Origin: Agelaius tricolor
Lineage: Eukaryota > Chordata > Aves > Passeriformes > Icteridae
NCBI GenBank assembly: GCA_023055355.1
Contig: JALJCS010000037.1
Coordinates: 3,162,001-3,226,000, forward strand
Reading direction: 5' to 3'
Length of the DNA: 64,000 nucleotides
This document shows, one piece after another, positions 11,676 to 25,693 of the stretch (its first letter is position 1; each line of letters opens with the position of its first letter). Below the pieces are notes generated by a model. That model was not told the origin of the DNA. It saw only the letters and a list, made by a program, of their open reading frames with translations, and made no database searches. The translations under genes were made by a program, and so were the position numbers.

Positions 11676-12221
11676 CACACAGGGTTCGTTGCTGGAGGTG
11701 TCTGTTCCCATCTCTCTCAGGGGCTCAGGGCTCTGTTCTTCTAAAGAAAGCTGAAACCTGAAGTTCAGAAAGCTCTGCTGTGCCAAGGAATGGCCTTGAA
11801 ATTACAGAGGGCTGGCAGAGAGAGGTGAAACCATTCCCAAAGCCTGGCACTCCAGAACAGAAGCACTCCAGTTTGGTGTGAAAAAGGTGGATTTGGAAAG
11901 AATTAAAATGCAAAAGATGTGAAACTTGATTAGCCCTGAACAGGAAGATTTTAGAGTCTCTGAGCAAAGTGTTTTCCAAATGATTCATGTCCTTGTAAGA
12001 TAAGAGAAACATCTTCAAAAGAATATTTGTGGGCTTATAAACTCTTTACTCTATGTGGAGAACTTGTAGTTCCCTTTTCTTCAAAAATTCCAGCCTTGGA
12101 GTTCCTGCAGTTCTGAGGAGTTCAGTGGAGAAAACAGCAGGAGCAAAATCATTTGCATGGATTGCATCACTTGGCACTTTTTAATTCCTCTGGAAAGGAC
12201 AACTGCCTCCAAAGTGAAGGA

Positions 12222-12388
12222 GGGGAGGTTTAGGTGGAATTTTGGGAAGGAATCCTTCCCTGTGAGGGTGGGCAGGCCCTGGCACAGGTGCCCAGAGCAG
12301 CTGGGGCTGCCCCTGGATCCCTGGCAGTGCCCAAGGCCAGGCTGGATGGGGCTTCCACCCCAAACCAGTCTGGGATTCTGTGATAATT
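12222..12388 (+). mobile_element. CR1 LINE 3' end
   Basis: The segment contains GCCCAGAGCAGCTGGGGCTG, CTGGATCCCTGGCAGTGCCC and a terminal GGGATTCTGTGATAATTC, the standard CR1 3' tail. It lies opposite to the channel gene. Confidence 0.88.
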
Positions 12389-15017
12389 CAAATTACTGAC
12401 ATTAATGAGAAACATTAAAGTCACTTCACAGTGGTCCATGAGCAATAACCACAGTGTTAAATTAAAATGATTGTTGACTGAGGGGTGGTAGGGCACAGGG
12501 AAAGGAGTGATTTTAGTCACTCATACTTCCCTTGGTCCTAAAACAACACTTGAGGTAAAAACCTGAGCACTACAAAGGACAAGGGCACCTCCTGTCCAGC
12601 TCCAGCAACTACACAGAATATGTGAAAAACTACAGAGTAAAAACCATCTAAGGATTAAGACCTCATTTTATGAAGCACTGGAATACAGCTTTCCACTCTT
12701 CCTGCCTTGCATCAAAAATAAACAAGGGGGAAAAAATCGAACAAACCAAATGTTCAGGGAAGATATTAGAAATATTGGAAACCTGATGAGGCTTCCAGGG
12801 GAAGAGAGGGGATTGGGCTGATTGGTTCTGGGTGCTCTGGAGCAGGAAAAAATAAGATGAAACAAGGTAGAGGGAGATTAGAGAAAGAAAAGTAATTAAA
12901 AGAACTCCTGGATTCTTCCTCTTGCTGCAGAAAGGCAACGGATTGAAAGTGAGGGCAGGACACAGCTCCGTGGAGTTGTTTGGTTTTTTAAATCAAACTG
13001 GGTTTAACACATGGCACTCTTTGCTCCCAGAGTCAGTGAGGTCAAGGCTGGCAGAAGGATTTAAAAACAATTCAATATTCCCAGGAATAATGACCAAATC
13101 CTCCAGAGTTCCATTAGAGCAGAATCCCAGGAGCTTTTGCTTTCCCTTTGTGCACACAGCTCTTGCCTGGGGCTGCTGCAAGATTTCTGTCCCCTTCTGT
13201 CTGTCCTCCCTGGCTGGATCTCCCCCCTCCAGTCCTGGAGAAGGAATTCCAGATCATTTCAGGGCTGAAATCCCCAAACCAGATGTGGGAAGTCCCCGTG
13301 GACGTCACAGTCCCAGTTTACTGGAGCCTGGATTCTCTGCTCTGCTTTGCCTTCACGCTGCATTTTCATTCTAAGATTTTATTAACACTGCTAAGCTGAT
13401 TTTAATTACTGTTATTATTCAGCTGTACTAGGAGGCTCTTTTATATTCCTATTGTATTCTCAACAATGCCTTTCCAGAGTATTTTTAACATTCCCTGATT
13501 CAGCTCTTTTGCATGCACTTCCCTGTTCCACAAAGCCTTCTGACTTGTGTGTTATTGGGCTGAAAAATGTGCATTTTCCAGCAGTTTCACTTGACATTGG
13601 TGTGGCATTTATTCAGCCCTGGCAACATAGAAATGGAAGAGCCAGGAATTCCCACAGGGATGGGAACTGGAGCAGAGGTTTACTGTACATTTTATAATTT
13701 CTCCATCCCAAGTTTCTCACAAGTTCAGCTGGTGATGGGCAGAGCAGGCCCCAGAGTGACACAGAGCCACCCTCAACCCTGCAGGGGAATTCTCATCTCT
13801 GTTTTAGTGATGGAGATCAGGATTAAGAGACCAAAAATCACCAAGAGCCTTAAAAGCAAGACAGGATGAGAAAGGGAGAAGCCCAGAGAACCCTGCTCCA
13901 GCCACTGGGCAAGGCAGGAATTAATCTGAGTTAGAGGCTGCACAGAAGCTGTAAACTAATGAGAAGACAAATTCTCAATGGAAAAGAAAGGGAATTCTTC
14001 ATTTTCTGATTTCTCCAGAAGCACAGAATGAAGGGTGGCTGCCCGAGTTGCTGCCAAACAGTCACAGTGAATAAAAGTCTGACAACACAAGTGGCCCTCA
14101 ATTGTCACCCAGTGCAGTGCTACAAGAAATAATGGGTTTAAAGCACCACATAAAGTGCTGATATTTCTATTTTACATTTCAGTTGTAAAGAGCAAAGATT
14201 AAACTCATCTGTCTAAAATGGCACCCAGGAATCCATTTGAGAAACCAGCACTTCTTTTCCTCCCCATCATTGTTTTAAAAGGCCTTTTCACTTGGCTCAG
14301 ATGTTGAAAAGCAAGCAAGGAGGGAATTAACCCCCATTTTCTTGGTGCTGCATGAAAGAATTGACTGTGGTTATGTCAATATATAAATATCAGCTCCTCC
14401 ATAAAGCAGAAAGGTTATTGGTAATCGTTGCAGTCTGATAAAAATGCTATTTTCTGTTAAATTGATGTGTCTGGGTCCTGGTTAAAGTTGCTCACGCCTT
14501 GCAATAAAGAGCAATGTTCAGTTCCAGTGGTTATAAATCAATGTTAATATGGGCTGGGGGGAGCTTCATACAAGTGATCTTTGTAGCTCATAAAATGCCA
14601 CTTGGGTGGGTTTTATCAGCACAGAAAGAAAGGCTGATAAACCAGCTGGGGCAGGGAGTAAATAAGACAGAAATTACTCATGGAAGGGAACAGTTCCTCC
14701 CTGTGCAGGCTTTGGGCACTCCATCACTGTGGGTGCAACAGCCTGACCAAAAAGTGAGAAAGCAAAGCTCATTTTCTCTCTTTCTGACCAAGCTGTTGCA
14801 TCCACAGATTACTTTTTATATTATCCTGTATTAGGACAATTGCTTTGATCTCAGCAATAAAGCTGGCTCAGCTCTTTAGTTTTGCTTAAACCAAACCAAG
14901 ATATTTTTGCAATAACTTTGGTGCGAACACTCAGAAATAATTCCAACAAAACCAATGAGTGCTGGCCAGGCCCTCCCAGGCTTGGCCACACCAAGGACTC
15001 ATTCTGGAGCCCATCAC

Positions 15018-15771
<754 letters not shown>

Positions 15772-15895
15772 TCACAGGCAGCCAGGGCAGGCACACAGCC
15801 CTCCCCCAGCCTTCCAGAGGAGCTCAGGGAGCCTGTGGAGTCCAGGATGGGAGGAGGGAGTAGAAAGCACAGCAAGGGACTCGTTGTTGTCCTGG

Positions 15896-16372
15896 TACCT
15901 TGTGCAGGCTGACCTAGAACAGAGGCTGGACAGAGCTAAAGAATAAAGAAGGGATTTGGGTTTAAATTTGGGGTTTTGGGGTATTAAAAGTCTCCATGGA
16001 TCCAGCTTGGGCAGCACAAGAGCCCAGCCAGGGCTGCACCCAAGATGAACCAAAATGGCCCCAAAATGCACGGCCGGGCACGGGGTCTCTCCCTTGGATC
16101 AGTTCTGCTCCATTTGCATCTTGCAGTTCATTGTCCTATTCCAGCTTTAGCCCCTGCAGTCCCACCCTGCTTGTTTTTCTCTCTCCAGCCCACGGTGTTT
16201 GTGCTCTTGGGCTGAGATTTGGGTCATTTGTCCTTGGTGCCCAGCTGGAGCAGGAATTGTTTTGTGTCCCTGCTCTGTGCACAGAGCTCAGCATCCCCTG
16301 ATGTGAAGCTCAGACCCACACACTAAAGCAGCACAGAATGTGAAAAATAGAAAAGCTAAACCTGAGGCATCA
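15896..16372 (-). mobile_element. Solo LTR, family B (copy 1)
   Basis: On the minus strand it starts TGATGCCTCAGG and ends CTGCACAAGGTA. It is nearly the same sequence as 37001-37453, apart from about 25 extra bases near 15955-15985. No clear target duplication was found. Confidence 0.82.
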
Positions 16373-18007
16373 GTCCAACAAATTATTCCTCAGCTGCCTC
16401 TCTCATCCTGAAAAAGACCTGAAGAATTCCATGTGCACACACCACAGCCAGTCATGAAACACAAATTATCATCCTCAATGCTAAAAACCATCCTCCAGCT
16501 CTCTCCACAGCACAATCTCCTCTAGAAGCCAAGATTGTCACAGACATCAGAACTTTTCTAAAGGGATCTGCTCTTCCCTGTCAGTCTTTCTTCAAGCTTT
16601 CCCAGGCTTTGGTGATTGTGACAAGCACAGGTCAAATGAGAACTCAGTGGGGATGGGTTGAGGTGAAATCTCCCAGATGTCCTGGGCTGAGGATAAAAAT
16701 GATCCTGCTGTTTGCTAAAATCCCATGGAAAGCAAGAGTCTGGATGTCATCACTGGAACAGGGCAGGCAGAAAGGAAAGGTCACCCAACCATCACAGAAA
16801 TCACGTCCAGGTACATCCTGCTGGTCTAGCTTGAAATGAAGGTGAGAAAAAAATGCAGCCACCAGCCTGACAACCCACACTGGGGCTTTCCTCAAGGTAA
16901 TTCCTGGCACCTCTGGAATGTTCTGATTTTCTGGACAAATAAAGGTGTCCAGCTGCCATTTATGGAGCTCTGACCAGCCCCTGCAATCCCTATTTAAGCT
17001 CATACTGGAGTGTCTCCCACAAGAGCTTTGTGTGGTTAAATGTGGGATCAAGAGGCTTCAGTCCCCCAGCACATCTTAACTCTTCTGGTCCTTCATAACC
17101 TCAGTTTACTAATAATTAATCAGCTAACTAATGATTTTTACTAAAATCCCACCCATACATGCTTATCAAAAGCCAACAAGGAACAGGAACTGCGAGAAGG
17201 GTGGAAGAATGGGGGGAAAAATTGGAAAAAGGATCTCCAACTGCCAGGGGCAGCTTTGCATTCCCAATCTGCAGCTGCTCCTTCAAAGGTGCCACTTGTG
17301 CTTTGTTTGGCAGGGATGTGACCCACGCAGAAAGGACTGAGGGGGGATTCAGCACTGATGGGAGAGCTGAGCTGGAATCTTCATTTTGAGCACATCCCAG
17401 GCTCCTGACTCCCCTCTCCTGTCCCCACCTGCCAGGACAGCCCCTGGCCCCATTCTTGGAGTCCAAACACAGCTCTGAGCCTGTTGTGTTGTGATTTCAG
17501 GGTTTACCCCAGAACCTCGGGTCCCTCAGGATAATTCCCTCCCAGGTGTGTCAGTCACCTCTCCTTTCCCCTCCCAGCACTGTCTGTCACTCCTGGCATT
17601 CCAGAAGGGCACTGAGTGATTGGCAGATCCAAAGGATGCCCTCTACCCCTGGGGGGCATTGGGCCATCCAGGTGTCCTTTGTCCCTTTGTCCCTCCCCTC
17701 CTGTCCCTGCTTGGTGCCTCCCTGCCCCTTCCCTGCCCTCTCCCCGGGGTTAAAGGAGCAGCAGCCACGGGCTCAGGGAGTTCTGTGGGAGCTGGTGCTG
17801 CATTCAGAGGCTGTGGGCCAGAATAAAGCTCTGGATCCAAACCCTCCATCAGAACCGACTCCTTTCCTTCACCATTGCCTTAAAGCTTCTCCACAGAGGG
17901 AAACCTGAGGAGCAGCCCCTGTTATGGGGGGAAGCTCCATCCCAGCACCACCAGAGCTCCTGCAGGCCTGGACTTGTCTGCAGTGCCCAGCTGCAGCACC
18001 CAGCCAG

Positions 18008-18200
18008 GCAAAAGTGTCTGTGGGGTGAAACACCACACACCCAGGGAACCAAAAGTGTCTGTGGGGTGAAACACCACACACCCAGCAGCCAAAAGTGTCT
18101 GTGGGGTGAAACACCACACACCCAGGCAGCCAAAAGTGTCTCTAAGGGTGAAACACCACACACCCAGCCAGCCAAAATGTCTGTGGGGTGAAACACCACA
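18008..18200. repeat. 41-bp minisatellite, five copies
   Basis: AAAAGTGTCTGTGGGGTGAA recurs at 18010, 18051, 18091 and 18132, and as a degenerate copy at 18174, each followed by ACACCACACACCCAG. The spacing is 40-42 bp. Confidence 0.93.
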
Positions 18201-18485
18201 GTGCTGCTGTTTGGTTCAGCACCAAGGCCCAGACAAGCTCAGGCACATCCCATCCTGCTGTATTGGTAATTATTCCAATATGACCAAGCAGCTCCTCCCT
18301 GGCACTCAGCACATCCCCGGGGTGATCCCACATCCTGCAGTGTCAGCTGTGTCACCCCTCCTCCCTTTTCATGCTCTCATTCCTGCTCCTTGCCCTGTTG
18401 CCTGGGGCCATGGAGCTTCCCTCAGTCTGGCTTTGTGTCTGGATGTTGAAAAATTGCAATGCAAGATGTTTTCTATTACCATCTT

Positions 18486-19102
18486 TGTCAAGTGGGCAGT
18501 TTGCCTGATCTCTCTCTTTGAGTGACCACATTCACACCTCCCTGGGAGGGGACATCTGCTGATAACAGCCATTGAATGTCCCTGCATGGCTGATAAGAAC
18601 TACAGCATCCCATTGGGAGATGTGAGCCCAGGGGGAGGAGCCAAGCATTGCTACCCAGATATAATCCAGAGGTTTGGAGACACCAGCACGGCTTCTGCAC
18701 TGGATTCCCCAGAGGAACAGCAGCTGCCTCCTCTTCCCCTGGATCTTCAGAGGCAGAATCCATCCTTCTCTACAGGATCCCTGCTCCAGCAGAACCAGCC
18801 CTGACACTGCAGGAGGGCTGAGCCACATTTCCAATGGGACTGTGCCAACACCCTGACCCACAGGGTGTCAGGCTGGGTTCTGACTCTGGCAGTGTTGTTC
18901 TAGTGCCCTGCATTGTTCATTTTATCCTTTTATTTTTTCTTCCCTATTAAAGAACTGTTATTTTCTGCTCCCATATTTTTGCCTGAGAGCCCCTTAATTT
19001 AAAATTTATAGCAATTGGGAGGGGTGGGGAGGGTTTACATTCTCCATTTCAGGGGAGGCTCCTGCCTTCCTTAGCAGACTCCTGTCTTTCCAAACCAAGA
19101 CA
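18486..19102 (+). mobile_element. LTR, family E (copy 1, older)
   Basis: It starts TGTCAAGTGGGCAG and ends CCAAACCAAGACA. It shares AAAGAACTGTTATT, GCCTGAGAGCCCCTTAATTT and GGAGGCTCCTGCCTTCCTTA with the other family-E copies. Its first 400 bp is clearly more divergent than theirs. Confidence 0.8.
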
Positions 19103-19634
19103 CTGGAGCCAGAGGAATGAGATCAGCACGAGGTGACAATGAGCATTTCATTTTCCAGGCGTGGCGTTGGGGGCTGGCGTCAGCACAGCTTCCCAAAGGA
19201 GGAGACAGCAGCAGTGGGAAGTTTCCTGGAGGACCCCCGTGGGCAGGAAGGACAGCAGATGAGCCATGGCACTGCTCCCTCACCCCTCAGGAGCAGCAAA
19301 GGGAGAGCTCTCCTTGCAGAGCTTTTCATCTTCTGCCAGGTCCTGTCTGGCCTGAGGACAGTAAAAGTTACCCAGGACTTGTCTCTTTTATCACAGCTTT
19401 CTATTGCAGAGTCACAAAACAGAAAAGACCCACATGGATCAGAGTCCAGAATCTCAAGTGGAAAGTCTGTACTTTAAAAGTGGAAGAAAATGAGGGAGAA
19501 ACTGCTGGAAGTTGCAAACCTTCAGCAGTTTCTGTATAGGTAAACACAGATCTCCCAAGGTACCAGTGAGGGACATTGTGAGGTTAAAGCCACCTGTGCC
19601 CTCCTGCTCCCTGGAACTGGCAGCTTTGGCCACC

Positions 19635-20440
19635 ACAGAATCCCAGAATTGTTTGGGTTGGAAGGGACCTCAAAGCCCATCCAGTGCCACCCCTGCCATG
19701 GCAGGGACACCTCCCACTGTCCCAGGTGCTCCCAGCCCTGTCCAGCCTGGCCTTGGGCACTGCCAGGGATCCAGGGGCAGCCCCAGCTGCTCTGGGCACC
19801 CTGTGCCAGGGCCTGCCCACCCTCACAGGGAACAATTCCTAATTCCCAATCTCCCATCTGACCCTGCAATCCGACAGTGGGAAGCCATTCCTTATTGTCC
19901 TGTCCCTCCATCCCTTATCCCCTGTCTCTCTCCATCTTCCCTGTCAGCCCCTCCAGGCCCTGCAAGGCCACACTGAGGTCCCCCCAAAGCTTCTCCTGTG
20001 CAGGTGAACAATCCCAGCTGTCCCAGCCTCTCCTCCCAGCAGAGCTGCTCCATCCCCTGATCCCCCTGGTGCCTCCTCTGGATCTCTGCAGCAGCTCCAG
20101 CTCCTGCCTGTGCTGGGCCAGGGCTGGGGCAGCTCTGCAGGTGGGGTCTCACCTGAGCACAGGGCACAGGGCACAATCCCCCCTGCCCTGCTGCCCACGC
20201 TGGGCTCAGCCCAGGGCAGGGGCTCAGGGCTGGGGCAGCTCCAGCTCTCAGCCCCAGCACCCCCAGCTCCCTCTCAGGGCTGCTCCAGCTGCTCATCCCA
20301 GCCTGGATTGGTCCTGGGGGTCCTCCTGACCCAGGGGCAGCTCCAGCACTGCTGGAACCTCCTGAGGTTCCTGTGGGCCACAGCCTTGTCCAGGCACTGC
20401 TGTAGAATTTGGGAGTGTAACATCCAGGAGAAGGCAATTC
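19635..20440 (-). mobile_element. CR1 LINE fragment, long
   Basis: The inverted CR1 3' end (AGAATTGTTTGGGTTGGAAG, then GGACC) is followed by about 800 bp of CR1 sequence. This includes CCCTGCCATGGCAGGGACAC and the region equivalent to CTGTGGCCCACAGGAACCTC. A 243-residue open frame here is antisense/sense CR1 and not a host gene. Confidence 0.88.
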
Positions 20441-21062
20441 CTTGGGTCCCTGCCCATCAAATTCCTCCTGAATGCTCCAGAGCTGCTGCACAAGCAGGTT
20501 CAAGACTGGAGGGTCTTGATTTAGGATCTTCCTGGTGAGAGGAGCTCCACTTGTTCTTTCTCTTTTAAGGAGATGGCAGAGAGGTTTGGTGAAGCTGGGA
20601 CTTGTTAAAAAGAGGGTTTTCAATGTGAAATGAAATAATAATTATGTGTGTCTCTTCCACTATGTCCATCACCATTCAAGAACTGAAATATTCCCCATTT
20701 GCTGCAACTAGAAAACTCCCAGAATTTCCCTTTGAGAGCTCTTCAAGAGATTTCAGAACACATTCAAAGAAAAGGGGGGAATGATATCAAAATGCCTTAT
20801 TTCATCTAAAAATATTTCAACTGAAGTTTCCCTGCCAGCTCCAAATGAAAACACAAAGAGCCCCATGGGAAGGCTTGGGAGCAGTAAATAGGTTTCCTCT
20901 TTTATTCAGCATAATTCCCATTTATGCCATTGACTTGCAAAAATCTCTCAAATCACCAGAAAGGAAAAACCTGAGCAGGAATTTGCTGCTTCCTGCCCAG
21001 TTTTACCTCCAGGATTTTTTTCAGAGCTGGTTTTCCACCCTTTGGCCAGTTCTGGAATGTGT

Positions 21063-21193
21063 AATGATGTTTTTCTGTGAGGGTGGAGAGGTCTTGGCAC
21101 AGAGCAGCTGTGGCTGCCCTGGATCCCTGGCAGTGCCAAGGCCAGGATGGGCTGGGAGCAGCCTGGGATGGTGGAAGGTGCCCCTGCCCAGGT
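21063..21193 (+). mobile_element. CR1 LINE 3' fragment
   Basis: GTGAGGGTGGAGAGGTCTTG and CTGGATCCCTGGCAGTGCCA are followed by GGGAGCAGCCTGGGATGGTG, which identifies a degraded CR1 3' region in plus orientation. Confidence 0.8.
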
Positions 21194-22214
21194 TGTAGCT
21201 GATTGCACAGAGAAAGCAGGAACAAGCAGGATTCCAAGGCAGTGCATCCATCATGGAAACCACATCCAGTCAGGCTCCTTGTGTCACATTTTTCTCCTGG
21301 AGAGTGGCTGGTGCTTAGTGTCACCAGGAAATGGATGGTGGCTGCTTTCCACCTTGGTGGGTGGAGGAGGGAAATCAATCTCGCTGTGAAATATGCGCTG
21401 AGACAGCCACTCCAGGGCAATTCCAGAGCCCCCCGAGCCACACGAGAGACAGAGTCAGCTCCTCAATAACCACCAGGGTCAGTAAACTTAATAAACTAAT
21501 GAAATTCTTGTAACTGCTTGATCCACGTTGGCCTTAAATTAAAAATCCTGTCACGCCAAAGAGGGATAAAAATCAACAACCCACAATCTTCATCCCCTGA
21601 GTGTGTGATTAACTGTCCTGTGTGACAGCAGAGAGCTGGGATGGAGCATCCTAAATTCTCCTCCTGCTCTGGCTTGCATGGCACACGCCCAGGGCAGCGG
21701 CAGTGCAAGACTGATGGCATCCTCAAACCTCTGCAATTCGGGTTTGCTGCTCAGAAATCAGCCAGAAACGCTTCCCACAGGCGGGGAAGAGGCAGAGAGA
21801 GATGAGACAGCACCGCTGTCATCCTTGTGCTAATAGTGTTGGTGATTAGCGACTTGTAATTACAGCACAGGTAATTAGCTCCTCATTGAGAAGGATCCCA
21901 CGTTCAGATCTCAGGAAATCTCAGACTCTACACAGCAGAGCAGCCGCCATCCCCGGAGATGAAGTGCTGCTGAGAAAGCAGCAGATCTTGGAAGGACTCA
22001 GCCTGCCACTCCTGGAAAGAAGCTGAGAAGAACTTTTGGAATTTCAAGTCTTCAAATTAACATAAAAAAAAAAAAAAATCCAGTGAGTTTTAGGACTGGC
22101 TTGGTTTCCAGCCCAAGTACATCCAAGAATTGCATAAAGTTGGGCCTGGATGGCAAATGACACCTCAGGAGCCATGGGGACAGCCAGTCCTGCCTGGAAG
22201 TGGGAAATCCAAGA

Positions 22215-22560
22215 CTCCTGGACAACTGACCAAAAGCAGAAGCCATTTATTGTTTACCTTACACACATTTTTGTAGATTCTACAAACTACCAAGTACACA
22301 CTTCTTGACTGGTGCCTTTGTCCTGTTCACTCATTTTCTGCCTGCATTTCTCAGGGTATGTGATTGGTTACAGTCCAGGTGTCTCACAGCCCTCTGTTAT
22401 CCAGTTCTTGCTGTCTTGGTAGTCAGTTTTTCAGCCTCTTCTTTCTTAATTCAGCACAATTAATGTTCCAGTAGCCTTGATGAATTCCTGAGGCTTTGAT
22501 AACAAACTCAGAAGCAGGCTGGCTGCACACTATGGCCTAACCCTTGCAAATACACTGAAA
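22215..22560 (-). mobile_element. Probable LTR, unassigned family
   Basis: This AT-richer block breaks the minisatellite. It carries an AATAAA on the minus strand near 22245 and a CCAATCACA motif near 22360, both common features of the LTRs here. The ends are uncertain. Confidence 0.45.
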
Positions 22561-22703
22561 CACCTGGAGAAACAAGGATTGCTAAAGCAATGGATGGCAA
22601 ATGGCACCTCAGGAGCCATGGGGACAGCCAGGTCTGCCTGGAGGGACAAGGATTCCATAAGGGATTCCATAAAGCAGTGGATGGCAGGTGGCACCTCAGG
22701 AGC

Positions 22704-23090
22704 TGTCACCATGATATTTTATGAAAAATTCCTTCACCAAGATTTTTCTCCTGAGAAGCTGAGAAGCCTCAGAAAAGAAATGCAAACAATAATTATCTGA
22801 TTGCTTGGAATGTGGTTTAGAGGTTGCTTACCAACAGGTGCATCTTTGATTGTTCCATGTGAATTGTTTTTAATTAATGGCCAATCCCAGTCCAGCTGTG
22901 TTGGGACTCTCTGAGTCACAGGTTTTTATTATTCATTCTTGTCTAGCCTTCTGATGACTCTTTAATATAGTTTTAGTATATCATTATCATATCATATATC
23001 ATATATCAACCTTCTGAGAACTGGGAGTCAATTCCCATCTTTCACCTCATCCTGGGGACCATCACAACACCACAACAATTGGTGACCACA
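22704..23090 (+). mobile_element. Solo LTR, family A (copy 3)
   Basis: This 387-bp element runs from TGTCACCATGAT to TTGGTGACCACA. A perfect 6-bp target duplication AGGAGC lies at 22698-22703 and 23091-23096. It has the family-A motifs CTGAGAAGCTGAGAAGCCTC and TTAATGGCCAATCCCAG. Confidence 0.92.
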
Positions 23091-25693
23091 AGGAGCCATG
23101 GGGACAGCCAGTCCTGCCTGGAATAACAAGGGTTGATAAAGCAATGGATGACAGTGACACCTCAGGGACAGCCAGTCCTGCCTGGAGGAATGCAGCCCTG
23201 GGCATCAGATCAGCGATCAGGCACCCCAAAGGCAACAACCTTTGGATTTTCTCCCTGAAACTCTTGAAGGAGAGGAGGAAAGGCAACCACAGCAGAGGCT
23301 GAAGGAGCCACAGCAGCAGCAGGAGGGAAGGGATGGGGGAAAGGAAGGAGGGATTGGCACACAAAGCTGGGAGGATGTTGGTGAGTTAGAAATACACTGT
23401 TAGAAGTTAGAAACTTGGCTTGGGGAAGAAGAATCTGAATAGAAAAGCAGTGCCATTTCCAGCTGCCTGGACATGGCCCAGAGCTAGGAAGATGCAAACC
23501 CAAGAGGACAAATCTTAGCTGGCCCTTTGCACCCACAAGGGCTGAAAACAGAATGACAGGAGAGCAGTAAAACCATGGATTTCTTCCCCATAGAATCAGT
23601 CCTTTACCACAGCAAGGATCAGGAAAAGTTCAGGATGAGCTGACTTTGATTATTCTCATCCACAGACAAAATCCTCAGAAATCTGCAGGCAAAACTAAAA
23701 ATAATTTGATGCCTCTGACTTACTGCTCTGAAAACATGAATAGAGATGAACATGGTGTATTGTTAAATCACTGGTTTCAAATAGTTCTAAAAATCAGGAC
23801 CAGGTCACCACTGAACACAGGCAAAGCATCTTGATTGGAAAGGCCCCATGAAACAAGAAGGAAAAGCATGGAAATGCACCTCATTTGGGCAAGGAAAAAC
23901 CTGAGGGAGGTGAAAGGAAACCCACCCATGGGGCACAGGGAGAGCACACTGAAAACTGCTGGAATGAGAGGAAACCAAACAATGGATTCACCTGAAAAGC
24001 CAGAGTGTTTTTAGAATTCCTTTGTGCTGGTGACAGCACCTCTAAGATAAGTTTTACTGCAGTTTGCTGAAAAGTCTGAGTTTATTAAAGAAGGAAAGCC
24101 CAGCTCTGTGGCTCCTCAGCCACCCCAAGAAACACATTTTTGTTTCCATTTCACCTGGAGCTGCAGCCAGCCAGGATCCCCCTGGAAAAGGTCCAGACTG
24201 AGCCCAAAGAGCTGCTTAACCCATCCCAATGTCCAGTGCTGAGGAATAAGCACTGGATCCATCAATCCTGCACAGGGAGAGCTGCTCCTGCTCCCTCCTC
24301 ATTGCTCTAAAGAGGGGAAATCTCATCTCTCCTCCAGCAGCTGATAAGGGATGGGAGTATCTCACAGAGAATCATCTCTGAGCACCCAGTCAGGCTTCAG
24401 AGTCACTTTAATCACTGCAACAAGAGCTTCAAATGCAGGCCAAAGATGGGAAATGTTCTGTATTTCTGGGGAGAGAAGGGAACAGCACAGAGGTGAAGCC
24501 TTCAATCCATCTTCCTCCCTCCTTTCCTTTGTCTGTCCATTCAGCTTGTGCCAATTTGATTTTGATTCCCCAAAATCTGATTTGAGAACTGCAAGTGCCA
24601 CAGCTGGGCAAACCTGGCTGGAAGGAGGCACTGACAAAGGGAGAAAAAGGAGTTCAAAAGCCCCATTTATCTCCTCGCCTCAGCCTGCTGCAATTGCAGG
24701 ATGAACCTCTGGTTCTGTTCAAGTTTCCACTCCCAGGACAAAGCAGAGGCCCCATGAAATTCAAATTTAGGTCTCCTCTGTATCATTTTTGTATTCCAGG
24801 CTTTGATTTCCATTGTGGCTCAAGAGAAGGGCAAATAAAGGAAGTGCAGCTCTCCTGGACTAACCAAAATCACAGAAGGAGCAAAGGACCCACATTCAGT
24901 AGGATCAGTCACTGCCCCCTCCAGCAAGAAACCAGGAAAGAAAAATTTCTCCCTCATTTCACGTTTGCAATGATGGCTTTGTTAAAAAGGGTGATGAGCA
25001 AAGAAAAAGGGAAAAAAGAATTCTGCTTTTTTTCTTCTCTTTCCCCTCCCTTTTAAGCACAGCCTTGGAACAGACTAAAAGCAAGGAGGAAGCCAGAATC
25101 TCATCTCTTTCCATGATGCAGCTCTTCTGCTGCAAATAATTAACACCAGGCAAAGTCAGATCACAGCAGGTACCAGGGCACTGGGAACAAATGAAGGATT
25201 GTCTCTGTAATGAGGGGAAGGAGGACACAAGAACACTTTGCCATTGTGACAAATTCATCAGCACCACTCTCCTCCAGCCTCTGCACATCTTGCAGGCAGA
25301 GGCTTTATGATCTCAATCTGGCAAAAGTCCTCAGGATGGGAAAACCTGTCATGAAATTCAGCAGGGCAGGCAGCTGGGGTCAGGGAGGTGGGGATGGGGC
25401 TGTGCTGCCTCCCGAGGAGCTGCTCCAACACCACAAAAACCTGGGTGACCCCGGGACAGCAGAGACACAGAGATCCCCCAGGGAGCCTGGAGCACAGCAC
25501 GGGGAGGGTGTTTGGTGGGATCAAGCACCCAGGCTCCAGACTGCTCAGAAAAGGGTGAGAAAAAGAATTAAAGCCCTTTTTCCCTTGCCCCTTGTCCCCT
25601 CGAGGTGCCAGCACAGGTGGAGCTGTATCCCCTGCCAGGCTCTCACTTGCACAGAGCTGCTGCACCCATTCCAAACATCTCCCAGAGTCCCTG

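Larger units (their letters stand above)
22140..23205. repeat. Minisatellite interrupted by two LTR insertions
   Basis: Degenerate units with the core CACCTCAGGAGCCATGGGGA and CAGCCAGTCCTGCCTGGA occur at about 22150, 22600, 22690 and 23090-23190. They are interrupted by LTR-like sequence at 22215-22560 and by the family-A LTR at 22704-23090. Confidence 0.8.

Noticed and set aside
18008..18200. Regular direct repeats resembling a CRISPR array
   Set aside because: The unit is contiguous tandem repeat without unique spacers, in a vertebrate intron, so it is a minisatellite.
19892..20623. 243-residue open frame on the minus strand
   Set aside because: It lies almost entirely in a CR1 LINE fragment and has no domain of its own. 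The GC-rich CR1 sequence lacks stops by chance.
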